Of a stretch of 64,000 nucleotides of DNA, positions 13,101-23,849 are shown piece by piece. The notes under the pieces were generated by a model. The model saw nothing but the letters and a program-made list of their open reading frames with translations. It was not told the origin of the DNA and did not search any database. Both the position numbers and the translations under genes were made by a program. The DNA comes from Desmodesmus armatus (Eukaryota > Chlorophyta > Chlorophyceae > Sphaeropleales > Scenedesmaceae): assembly GCA_007449985.2 (NCBI GenBank), contig VIIQ02000002.1, positions 62,001 to 126,000 on the forward strand. Direction: 5' to 3'. Numbering within the stretch: the stretch's first letter is position 1; every line of letters starts with the position of its first letter.

Positions 13101-14672
13101 AGAGTACACGCAATTCGTTGATGACTTCAAGTCAGAAGCTCGGGTGATACCTGTGCCCAGCGGCCTCATGCGCTGTTTGGCAGCAGCCACAGCTTCCCTT
13201 CGCGGCGCAGATGCGCGTGCCGTGTCGGCAGCTGACACACCCACACCTGCTGCACAGCTTGGTGGGGCCCCTGCTGCAAGTGCTGAGTGGGCCAGAACAG
13301 CAGCAGCCGCCGCTGGATTGCCAGGGCTGTCTGGAGCCGAGAGGGACCAATCACCAGCAGCAGGAGCAGCAGGGTCAGGCCCTGATGGACAGCCCTCAGA
13401 GCAGACAGCCGCAGCAGCAGCAGCAGCACGGGAGGGCCCTTTGGGTTACAGGGATCACGGTGCCCCTGTGGAGAAGGAAGGTTTTATGTTCGCGCTGAAG
13501 AATGTGTTGGCCTTCTGCAGGAGGCGATTCCCCGTGCCTGCAGCAGCAGCTGGGGCAGCTGCGGCAACATTGCCAGCAGCCGCCGCCGCAGCCGCTGCAG
13601 CACAGCAGCCTACGGACAGCTCTTCAACAATGCAAATGGACATAGCACCACCAGCACCAGCAGTGCCAGCAGCAGCCACACCAGTAGTTGCCGTGTGTCG
13701 TAGCAGCAGCCGGCGTGTCAACATTGTGCCGCCGCTGTGGCAGCTTGCGGCGTTGGCGCTGCCTGTGTCGCTGTTCACCACTGTGGAGCGGCCGCTGGTA
13801 GCAGGCCCAGATGCAGCACTGCAAGCAGCGCTGAGTCCTTGTGTGGAGGGCTCCCACACACCTGCCTTCCTAGCTGGCTGCTGCAGCAGCAGCAGCAGCA
13901 GCACTGAGGTCTGCGCTTGCAGCTGCAGCTACGGCAGTAGCGGGGCTGGTGACACCATCGTGTCTGCAGCAGCAGCAGCAGCAGGCCCCGCACCACCTCC
14001 CGAGCACGAGCTGATACAGTTTGTGCTGGGGAATGCGGTGTGGCTGCATTCGCTGGCGTGCACATGGTCTGGCTGTCTGCACAGGTCTGACGCAGTCGCG
14101 TGGGCGCTGCACCCGCGGCAGTCGCACCTGTGGGCATACCCCATCAACCGAAACCTGCTGGCGATGTTTGTCAAGAGCTCCATGGCAGGGATGTTGGCGC
14201 TCTACAGGAGCTATGAGCCGCTGTTGCTGCGGGTGTACGAGCAGCAGCTGCGGCAGCACCAGCAGGCGCTGGCTGCGGGAGTTACGTGGGGTGACATCAG
14301 CAGCACCGGGAGCGGGGTGCTGCCGCACTTTGTGGCAGGGGGGGCAGACGTGGCAACCGCGCTGCTGGCTGACTCACAGCCTGTGTTCATCAGCAACTTG
14401 GTGAAGATGCTGGGGGGAGGACCAGCGTAGCCCATATAGAGTATGTGAAGGGGGTGTTGGCTGCTGTGCTGGCAACGCCCGCAGAGCAGATCAAGGCAGT
14501 CGATGCCCCTGCTGAGCAGAACTGGCTTCAGGTGTCTGTGGGTGCTGTGAGGAAAGCCACAGAGGTGGGGGACATGGACCTGCTGGCATTGGTGGTGCTG
14601 CTGGATGTGCAGGCCTGGTGCATACGGCCCTCCAACTTTTGGGTGGATGGGGATTGGGGGCCTGGGCAATGA
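10111..14672 (+). CDS. F-box-like/ankyrin-like Ala/Gln-rich protein, interrupted
   Basis: Start chosen at ATG 10111 (MKRRARQHGS). An F-box-like segment follows (LPLRLIALKLSDPGPLALSC), then ankyrin-like helices (AYAAMRKGHTSVLAMLLLSG), then long Ala/Gln-rich linkers. The frame moves near 10640 (one base missing); coding continues to 12131, where an in-frame TAG (12132-12134) interrupts a frame that stays open to 12845. An intron at 12846-13095 (GTATGT...TACAG) joins in phase to an exon from 13096, which shifts once more near 14415 in a G6 run and ends at TGA 14670-14672. No catalytic motif is seen. F-box plus ankyrin proteins are common in chlorophytes and usually recruit substrates to SCF ligases, but both domain calls here are by eye and weak. 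It may be an interrupted real gene, a pseudogene, or two genes. Confidence 0.45.
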
Positions 14673-15333
14673 CAGGCCTACAGGGCTCTATGACCTTTTG
14701 CAGTTGACTCTTTTGTTGGTTTGAGTTGTGTTGCGTTGTGCTCAGGGGAGTGAGTTGAGAAAGCAGTGTGCTGTGTGCAGTTGGTGAAATTCGTGGTGTG
14801 GTGTGTCTGACAGCTTGACAGAAACAGGGGTGTGCATGTGTGCATGCCACATTCTAGCAGCTACTGAAGCTACTAGACAGTGACTTTTATGCCACTATGG
14901 TGTCAAGTGTAACGGCATGTGATGTGGGGCCACTTGCTGCTGTTGTGGTGAGTGAGTTGCTGTGGCAACATGACATCAAATCAAATCAAGTCTTCACCTA
15001 TAGCTATGACATGCCATGACATGCTACAGTGTGCTCAACAAACTGTAGCCGCTACACGGTCATGGTGACAGCTGGGTGGGCTGTTCTGAGAGACAGCTCG
15101 CCGTTGTGCATGCTGTGGCGGCAGCTCAACACACTTAGTAGGAGTGATAACTCATGTTCAAGTTGGCGCAAATGTCACTGTCAGGTACTGCATTCCAACC
15201 CTACGTGAAGTTGCGCACTCGTTGGGAGCTGACAGAGACAGCATGGACGAGCACTGCATTTGCGCATGCCCACAAGCAACCTCTCCAATACATACAAAAG
15301 TTCACAATAGCCTCAGCTTGTGCTGTGACAACA
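14673..15333. other. Convergent intergenic region
   Basis: Between two convergent genes. TGTAA at about 14907 could be a poly(A) signal for the plus-strand gene. Nothing else is supported; short frames lack motifs. Confidence 0.4.
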
Positions 15334-17505
15334 TCACAGAAGCAGTGCAACCAAGGCTGCAAGTGCAGCCAGCATCACACCCATAAGGGAGCTGTGGTGA
15401 ACGCGCCCTGAGCTGCTTGGCGCAGACGCGGCTGCACCTACAGAGGGGCCACCGTTCACGGCTGCTGCATGTGGGTCGACATCGTCTGGGTGAGGGGCGG
15501 CCGCAAGCTTCTTGGAGCCTGCAAACACCTGCACAACAATCACGACACCGTGCACGACACAGGCAGGCACAGCCCTTGGTGGGAGCAGATGCATACTCCT
15601 GCGGAGTGCATGCCTGGATCAACTCAGGGTTAGCGGCGTGTCGGCTCAGCTCTGTGTTGTAGACACGTAATCACACATCGAATTCGGCTTGAGTTTCGCA
15701 CCTGTGGCAGCCACTCGTTGAGTCCCGTCCACTCCTGGCCCCAGTGCATGGCGAAGAAATAGGCGGACTGCGTGATGTTGTTGTTGAAGTTGCCGTCCAG
15801 GTACGCAACACGCACGACCTCGTTGGCCTGGCGCAGGAGCTCAGGGGAGTCTGTCTCAAACTCGTCGGTCTTGTTGGGCACCATCACGCCCGCAAGCCGC
15901 GACGCACGCATCACCAGGCCATCGGGCGTGTCTTCCCAGGTCATCTTAGACGTGATGACTACTCGCTTGCCGAAGTGCGGCATGTCGCGCTCCTTGTACC
16001 AGATGCAGTTGTTGCGGTCCAGCTGATCAACGACGAGGGTGGCGTTGGTCTGGGGGTACTTGCTCCAAATCTTCTCCGGCGTGTCGATGGTGAAACCGCG
16101 GCGCTCCGGAGGGCAGAAGTAGGGGGCGTCGAACGAGTCCGGCTGGTAGATGCACTCTGAGTTTGGGTTCTCAATGAATGTGAAGGTGCTGCCCCTGCGG
16201 ATGGGCTCGGGCTTGGCCAGGAAGGTGATGTGGTCCGTAGGGTGCAGGATTGTGTACCTGCAGACAGCCCCATCACGCACGGCTACGTGTTTGATGAAAT
16301 ACACATCAAGGCCTGCCAGCGCTATGGCACACACAGTGCAGCACTTGATCAGATGCATGTACGTGTGCGCTATTTGACGCATTGATAACTGCAGGCCTGC
16401 ATAACGTGCAGGAGGTCCCGCCATGATGTCAGGGTGGCCCTGCAGTGACTATTTCCTCACATTGGGTATGTCTTCCCGTCGAAAGGCGACACTGCGGGCT
16501 TGTGCAAGTTGCCAAACATCCACTCCACCATCTCAGCGGTTAGGTTGGGCAGTGGCTTCCACTCCAGGGTCAGGTTGAGCACTCCTGCAGCCAGGTTGCC
16601 ACGCTCAACGCTTTTCAGGCCCAGGAAGGTATCAGTGGGCTCGTCTGCGTTTGTGAAGACGGAGAAGTTCTGGCTGTACCAGTTCCTGCAGGTGTGTTGG
16701 TGAGTCACAGTGTGTTAGTGAGTCATAAAGACTGGGCATGGCTGCTTTTGGTGGCGGCTGTCGGGGTCACGTTCTGAATTCTTTGGGCTTCTGTGTGCAT
16801 GCAAGCCTTGCACAGTGCTGTCAGATGTTATGCAATCACACAGGTGATGCTGTGGGACACTAGCTGCTGTCGTCCTTCATGTGTCGGCTTCCACAACTGC
16901 TGCTGTGAGGGCCCGCATGATTGTTGCTGGTGGGCCCCACGGTTAAGTGCCTCAGTGCCATGCCTTGTCGGCTGTGATGTCAGTGCGCTGCCATGTGTCG
17001 CTGCTGTGGACCACTGGTTGCTGTTACTGCTCTGCGGACATGGCAGCTCCTTCTGCTTGTCCCCCTGGGGCTTGACTGCTGTGAGTACTGCCAGCAGTGC
17101 ATGAACAGGCCTCTGAGCACTGGCAGCTGAGCCTCACACACATTCAGCCTGCCAGTGCAGTGCCATTGGCAAAGCCATGGCAACCTCAACACTCCTGCTG
17201 TCAGCCAGCTTCATGTTGAAGACACAACCCAGGTTCTTGTCCTACACAGCTGCCCACTCTGTCATTGCAACTCACCACTTGGCAGGCTGGACCAATGGGT
17301 GGTCCTTGACCAAGTTTTCATGGAAGAGCCTGGGCTTCCCTGCTGCTGCCTTGGCGTCCTCAAGCGCCCTGGATAGGGCTGGGTCTGTTACAGCTGTCTC
17401 TCCAACTGTGTCTGGTTGTTGACGCCCAGTGACAGCAGCTGATGCTGGAGACAGCAGCACTGCAGCTAACAGCAGCCCCACGAAGCAAGCGTGGCGATGC
17501 GCCAT
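15334..17505 (-). CDS. Secreted, membrane- or GPI-anchored PhlG/phloretin-hydrolase-like protein
   Basis: Four exons, 17505-17276, 16685-16461, 16257-15702 and 15528-15334, join in perfect phase to 401 residues. The start is ATG 17503-17505. A signal peptide (CFVGLLLAAVLLSPASA) opens the protein. A Ser/Ala-rich linker and a hydrophobic C-terminal tail (MLAALAALVALLL) directly before the stop suggest a GPI or tail anchor. Several NxT/NxS sequons fit secretion. The core resembles the diacetylphloroglucinol/phloretin hydrolase (PhlG) fold: AEMVEWMFGNLHKP, LHPTDHI and HWGQEW...NEWLP. The last supplies an HxxxE pair like the zinc ligands of PhlG, and HPTDH another candidate His. These enzymes cleave C-C bonds in acylated phenols. 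The family assignment is by motif memory and moderate; the gene structure is strong. The neighbouring KCS gene lies upstream on the same strand. Confidence 0.6.
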
Positions 17506-19688
17506 GGTGAGTCTGTAACCCACTGAAACGGCAAAAACTGTTGACGGGTCACTGGATGGAGATGCACGATGCTCCTGCGCCTTTCGGTTTTCTGTACTTC
17601 GCTACAATGCTGTACAACGACGTGAAGTCAAGTCATGATATGATACTCATTCATTCTTGAGTATTTGGCGTATTTAATGGGTGCACTTGAGGGGCCATGT
17701 TTGAACGTTGTGGTCACCTTGTCATGACAGGCTGGTCAACAGGCGTGCACTGCTTTCAAGTCTGAATTTAGACTGACCCACCGGCAATCAGTGTGCAGAC
17801 TGACTGGGTGTCAGCCGTGCTTTGACAAGTTGTAATAAGATCGCAGAGGCTGAAGCTGTGGGCAGATCTCCACTTGCGACACATGTAGTGCACGGTGCCT
17901 CAAGCTTGCACCATCGAGCATTGTCCTTGCCAAGTGGTGGTTGCTGCACGTGTGATTGCGCCACGAGTATCCCCATACTACGTGGAGATGCATAGTATGC
18001 TGGTAGTTGACCAGTATGCTGGTAGTTGACCTGTGGTGTCTTCACCACACAGCCTGTGAACAGGTTGTGATGTGAATTGTGTTCAGCATACATGGACGCA
18101 GCATTGCTGATACCAGCGTCAATCATCATTGTTGGCATCAAGCCACACTGGTGCAAGCACCCAATCTGTGTTCTACAAATGCTCAGCCAATACTAACTAA
18201 GCACTTCTGCTCTGTCACAGCAACTGCACCTCGTCATGAAGCGAAACAGCCATTTATATGCGTCTGCAGCTGACTAGCGCACGGTCTGCAGAAACACCGT
18301 CAACTACCTACACTACTCTGAGAGTGCTGACAAGTGCTGAACACATCGTGCCACAGCAGACTGGTGGCTGATTTGGAACCGCTGAGCACCAACACATGGC
18401 GGCCAAACCCAAAGCACCACCACCAGCAATTCTGACATGCCGCCTACTGCGGCTATCCGATTCGTCCGTGCAGAGGCTCATGCCCACGACAGACAGCAGA
18501 GCGACTCTGCCCACTAGCGCTGCGCTACATGCGGCCAGTCAGCTCCTGTGTCTGAACTGCACAAGAGTGGCCAACCGCTCTAGACAGCATAGTGCTTGAC
18601 AGCCCATCATCCCGCTCGCAACCTGCAGTCCAGTCAACCTGCAGCACTGCCAGTGCCAACAGTGCAAGTGTCCACTTGTAACAGTTCTTGGTACACGCAC
18701 TCGATCACGACAAGCCAGCCCGGCGCTGACAGCCACACAGCCTGCGCTGCTAGCAGCAGTGACAAGTCTTGAGCAACATACATGCCCAACACCAACACCA
18801 ACAGCAGCAACGCAGGCATCAAACAAACGTCCATGATTACTACAAGGCCACCTCCCTGCCACCCTGCCGAGATGCAGCATACTGGTGAATGCTGCATACC
18901 GGTACTATGACGTGGATAAGCCAGGGCTGTGACAGGATGCAGTATTATATCAATGGCACTGCGTCACACAGGGCTGGCACCCAGGTAGGTGCTGAATCGG
19001 GAACAAGAGGTGGATCACAACATATTCTTATGCAAGCTATACACAAAAGCTGACATGCCATGCACTTGCCAACAAGTGGCATCCTTGGTGACAAACATGC
19101 AGCATTAAACACAAACTGGGATGACCAAAGGGCTTGGCATCCAGTCCCCACCTCCTGCACACCACAACCTGTGCTTGTTGACATGCAGGAGGTTGCGAAG
19201 CACCCTGCTGGGTGCCGTTGGCATTGTATGGGCCAAGAACCACCGCTCCCACACAGTGGCAACGTCTCAGCACCTGATTCCTGCACACTCTGGCCGTAGT
19301 TTTTGGAAGTCAACAGCTGCCTCGTCCCAGCAGCCAACAGTCCTGGCAGTTGCACGCACGCGGTTGCAGCGTGGTGCAACACAGACACCCTTTTGGCAGA
19401 GAAACTGAAAAAACTGCACGTGGGCTGGGGGATACCCAATCCATGCGCGGTGGAGCATTCCCTTCAAACTCAGAGGATTGCTGCAGTGCTCAAGGAGTGC
19501 AGGACTCAATCAATGGCATTGTGCCATGTCGCTGCTACCAAGCGTTTTGCGCCGTGCACACCTCAGCAGCGCACTCAGACGCCGCTGTTGCAGCACATAG
19601 ATCACAGCCGCAACGCCCCTGTTGCTGCCACTGCTGCAACCAGCAGCCACGCAGCAGCAACAGCTGCTGCGGCGGCGCTTGCACTGAT
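17506..19688. other. Intergenic region, no gene seen
   Basis: About 2.2 kb between the start of the PhlG-like gene and the end of the KCS gene, both on the minus strand. It should hold the PhlG-like promoter. It contains a 19-bp tandem duplication at 17994-18031. Frames around 18300-18900 and 19300-19690 have no motif and no splice support. Confidence 0.5.
17994..18031. repeat. 19-bp tandem duplication
   Basis: AGTATGCTGGTAGTTGACC occurs twice back to back (17994-18012 and 18013-18031). Confidence 0.9.
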
Positions 19689-22600
19689 TTACTGGCTGCC
19701 TGCTGCTTTTGCTGCCAGGTAGGCCTGCTTTTCTGCCTCCAGCTTTGCATACTCCTCGTGCAGCTTGGAGATGTCAAAGTTCTCCCAGGCCGGGTGCATG
19801 GCCTGCACAACAACGCGCGAATGAGAAAGTCAGCATATGGACGACATTAGGGTGTGGCAGAACAGTGGTGTGTTCCTAACGGAAAGGCAAATGCAAGCAA
19901 ATGTTGGTGCACCCCCCATCAGCACAACACGCTCCTTGACATAGGGTCGGCTGCTGGCAGACAACACAACCACCAACACAGGCCGCCTCCTGCCCAACGC
20001 CACTCCTTCTCTTGCACTCACATTGTTGCGCTTCCTTGCCACCCAGACAGCACTGTTGACCTTGAAGCCGCTGCCGAAGCCCAGCTGCCACACCCGCTCC
20101 CCAGCCTTGACTCCCTTGTAGCTCTCGATGTAGGCCAGCACATACCTGCACACACACATGGACAGCACCAGCCCAAGGAGGTACAAAGTGAGCGGCGTGC
20201 TGAGCAAAGTTTTGGGTGTCGACCTCACACATTCAGGGTGGTGCACCTGGGCTAGTCACCACAACTCGGTCGGGCCAACACAACTGTGACATGACCGCAT
20301 GCGCAACCCTACATGATCCGCATTTTCAGAGCTGAGATTGCTCAAACTCCTTGCAGGACTACTGCTGTGCTGATCCTGCATGTTTGGCCGCTGGGATACC
20401 AGCACTCACCAGACGCTGGTGCTGCTGACATTGCCAAAGCGGAACAGGCCTGCTCTGCTCGGCTCCATCTTCTCCTGACTCAAGCTGAGAGCCTTCTCCA
20501 TGGTGTCCAGCACCGCACGACCACCTGCAATACACATGGCACCAACAGTTTGAGCCCCAGCCCCAGCATGCACTTGGCACAGCTGAAGGAGAACCACAGC
20601 AGTAGCACTAGCTTGCCTCATATCTGACAATGCCACAACAGCTGCATACAGCACAAGACTAATCCTGCTACTGCTGGCAATCCTCAGACATGCGCATGTC
20701 AGTGCAACCCAAGCCTTCCCATCCCCAATCTAATCCTGCGCCTTGTGTCACCTGTGTGAAGGCAGATGTGGTCGAATGCCATGCCGAAGTCCGGCACATA
20801 CGGCTTAACCTTTTTGGGCCCCAGCAGCATGCGTGCAACCATGTTGCCAGCAAACAGCAACTGCTCAGACAGCGGCAGCACCAGGGGGCCCAGCCTGGTC
20901 ATGTTGATCTTCAGCCCATTGGCAGCAACACTCATCAGCTCCTTGCCCAGGCGCACGCCGCGAATGCCTGCGGCAGCAGTAGTGACACAAATCCTTACGC
21001 CAGGGTGAATGCATGTTGTGTGATTTACGCGCTGACCAGTTTGATGTAATCTCCTCCAGTTAGGGGGTAGAAGACCAACCCCAGCTGCCTGTAAGCCGTG
21101 TGCTGCTGGCCCCAGGCCCCAGCACGCATGCGGTGCGTCTGCAAAGTTGCCGCCACCCGCAAACTCACCCTTGTCATCCTCCATCTGGTACACACAGCCA
21201 AAGGCCTCATCGCTGCTGATGGTGGTGCGCACGACGTGCTTCAGCTCATACTTCGCCCGGTACGCGTCCCTGCCCTTGTTGCTGAGCAGGATGGCTGCGC
21301 CGTTGCCGCGGAAGATGCAGTTGGGCACCAGCATGCTGCGATCGCAACCAGGGTACCAGTTGTTGGTAAGGTTCTCGTGGCTGACCACCAGGGCATAGCT
21401 GTCGGGGTACAGCTGCAGCATCTGGCGTGCAAGGTCGATTGCAACAATGCCTGTGCAATACAGCGGCAACAGAGCACAGCACAGCATGTGTGAAAGACAG
21501 CATACAGGTTGTGTCAGCATCGTTGCGTTCATGAGCATTGCATGTCAGCTAGTGCAGGTAGAGGGCCGCAGGAACAGCTACAGGTGCAACCAAAGCCTTG
21601 CGGACTGTTACCAGCATAGGGTGACAGCTGCCCGCCAAAACACATTGACGGTGTCCTGCACTGCTGCCTCACCCACCTGCGCTGCAGCCCATGCCACCCA
21701 AGTTGTAGTTGAACGTGGTGTGAGGCATCTTGAAGTGGTTCATGATGGTCGCTGACAGGCTGGGGGTGGGATTGAACAGCGAGCTGTTCGTGATCACGAT
21801 GCCAATCTGGCGGGGCTGCACGCCAGTCTTGTTCAACAGGTCCCTGATGGCGCTGAAGCAAGTGACCTCAAACTCCTTGCGGGCGTGCTCATAGTCAAAG
21901 CACTGGGGCTTGGAGTACAACCCTGCGCAGCAACAAGAGCCACACGCATACACACCCACACAACTTCAGCACCACACAACAATGAAGCACACGTGTTATC
22001 GCGAGGCAGCGCTGACTGTGTTGCGTGGACATGCAGGTGCGCGGTCGGCTGTCGATGTATGCTCGGCTGGCACAGTCCTGCTTGCGCTGAGCTGCTTCTG
22101 GGCGCTGTGTGCTGTGTGCTGAGGCAGTCGCTGTCATGCTGCAGAATCATCATTCCATGTTCCCAGACTCACAGGGAGGGATGTATGTCTCATCGCCCAA
22201 GCCTGAGCGGTACAAGATCTTTTCCTGGAAATCAAGCTCTGTCTCATCGAAGCGCTGCAGGACACACACACACCGCCAAGCAACAGTGAAGGCACCTTCT
22301 GTCAGCACACCAAGTGAGTTTGGCACTTGCCTGCACAGCTCACCATGCTGGTCTTCATGCTGCGTGATACCCTGCCTGCGACAGGCTGCTGCTATGCTCC
22401 ATATCAATTGAGCAATTTCAACGCTGTTGAAGCTGTTGCTGCTGTGCAAACGCATCCTGTGCAGATGCCCAACTACGCTACTCTAGGAGCCTCGTCGCTC
22501 ACCCCTGTTTCCCTAGAGAGAGGAACGAACATGTCCTTGGAGAACCTCCATTCGTCCAGACCCTTGTGTACACTGAAGTCCACCAGGTACACAGGCATCT

Positions 22601-23409
22601 TGGGCAGGGCATACATGTTCTTGAGCACTGCGGCCACCGCCACGACTGCTAGCACCACCACCAGCGCCTGCAGGACAATGTCAGCACGGTCAGGACATCG
22701 CCAGCATGGCCAGCAGCAGCGCAAAGCCTTCCCAAAAAGTCATGAAGGTCACAGTCAGCATGGTGCAGTGCTCACGCGCTCTGTAAACTGCTGCAGCTGC
22801 AGTACTGCACTGTGCGCCAACTGGACAAGCTTGCAGTGCACTCCGGCTGATTGGAGCCTTCCCAGCCGTGCATGCGGCTCAAAAGCCCCCAAACGACGCT
22901 GACACATATGCTGGAGCTTACACTGCATGTTCTGGCTTCAGCTGGCTGGTTCACCAGCTGGGCCAGATAGCAGCACTGCTTCAGCCCCTCATTGTGCCTT
23001 GGTCCAGATGCATGTCCAGCTGCATGTGTGTGTGCTGGCCAACATACTCACCACATTCATGGGCATGGAAGTGTTCATCACAGCATCCAGATAGTGCTGC
23101 AGCTGTCCTGAGGCATGCATTGACTGAAGCTGCACCTGTCAGGGGCAGTAGGGAATTTGGGTAACGACAAACCAGTCAGAACGGCCAAGTTGCGATCAGA
23201 TAATATACACTTGGCGTTAATGAGCGTCATCGAATACGCAGCTGCCGTTGCAGGAGCAGGAGCGCGATGCTCTAAGGGAGCTGCCTTTCGCACAGAGATG
23301 CTGCCCGACAGACACTCACCGCTGCCACAGCCAGCAGGGGCACCAAAATCCATTTGGCCTGCTTCATGGCTGCTGTGTAAGCAGTTTTGAGCCCTCCAGG
23401 ACCCGCCAT
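19689..23409 (-). CDS. KCS: 3-ketoacyl-CoA synthase (very-long-chain fatty acid elongase), complete
   Basis: Condensing enzyme of the ER fatty acid elongase: it joins malonyl-CoA to a long acyl-CoA to start each two-carbon extension toward very-long-chain fatty acids. Ten exons join in phase to 505 residues, the usual KCS length: 23409-23320, 23135-23052, 22667-22503, 22254-22173, 21922-21677, 21450-21169, 20967-20752, 20524-20410, 20145-20022, 19802-19689. Two hydrophobic segments near the N terminus ([26 protein letters not shown]) match the KCS membrane anchors. Signature stretches are [47 protein letters not shown] and [12 protein letters not shown]. Catalytic Cys220, His387 and Asn420 are present with the same His-Asn spacing as plant FAE1. 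There are no breaks. Start at ATG 23407-23409; stop TAA at 19691-19689. Confidence 0.95.
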
Positions 23410-23849
23410 CGCTATCGTTCAGTCCTCCTCGTCCCTTCCTGGAGTCCTGTCTGTCAGGAGGGTGTTGTCTGGCTAATGTTTGCAAATCGAGCGCATCGTG
23501 CAGCAGGGGTTGCCTTCTTGATCAAATAATCCCACATGGAACGGGGAGCCAACCAAGACAAACTTGTAATGAGTCAAGTTACCTGCACGGCTGGCAACAA
23601 ACGGGGACAGGAAAGCAAGCTCAACGCGTTTGATGTCAGCGCAAGATTTCCGATTCAGTCTTTGCTGCTGCCTCGCCTCTGAAATCAACTTGCACCCCCT
23701 GCTGTTGCTGTTGGAGGGGAACAGCAGTGAGTCCATGCCAGAAACTGTCAAGCAACCCTGGCAAGGGTCTGATGCATGTACACATCAATCACAGCTTTTC
23801 ATCCAGAAGAGTCATGCGCAATGCATGCCGAGGACGTCAAACAGCACGG

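Noticed and set aside
18300..18900. Possible small gene in the intergenic region
   Set aside because: Several overlapping short frames on both strands, none with a motif, signal or splice support.
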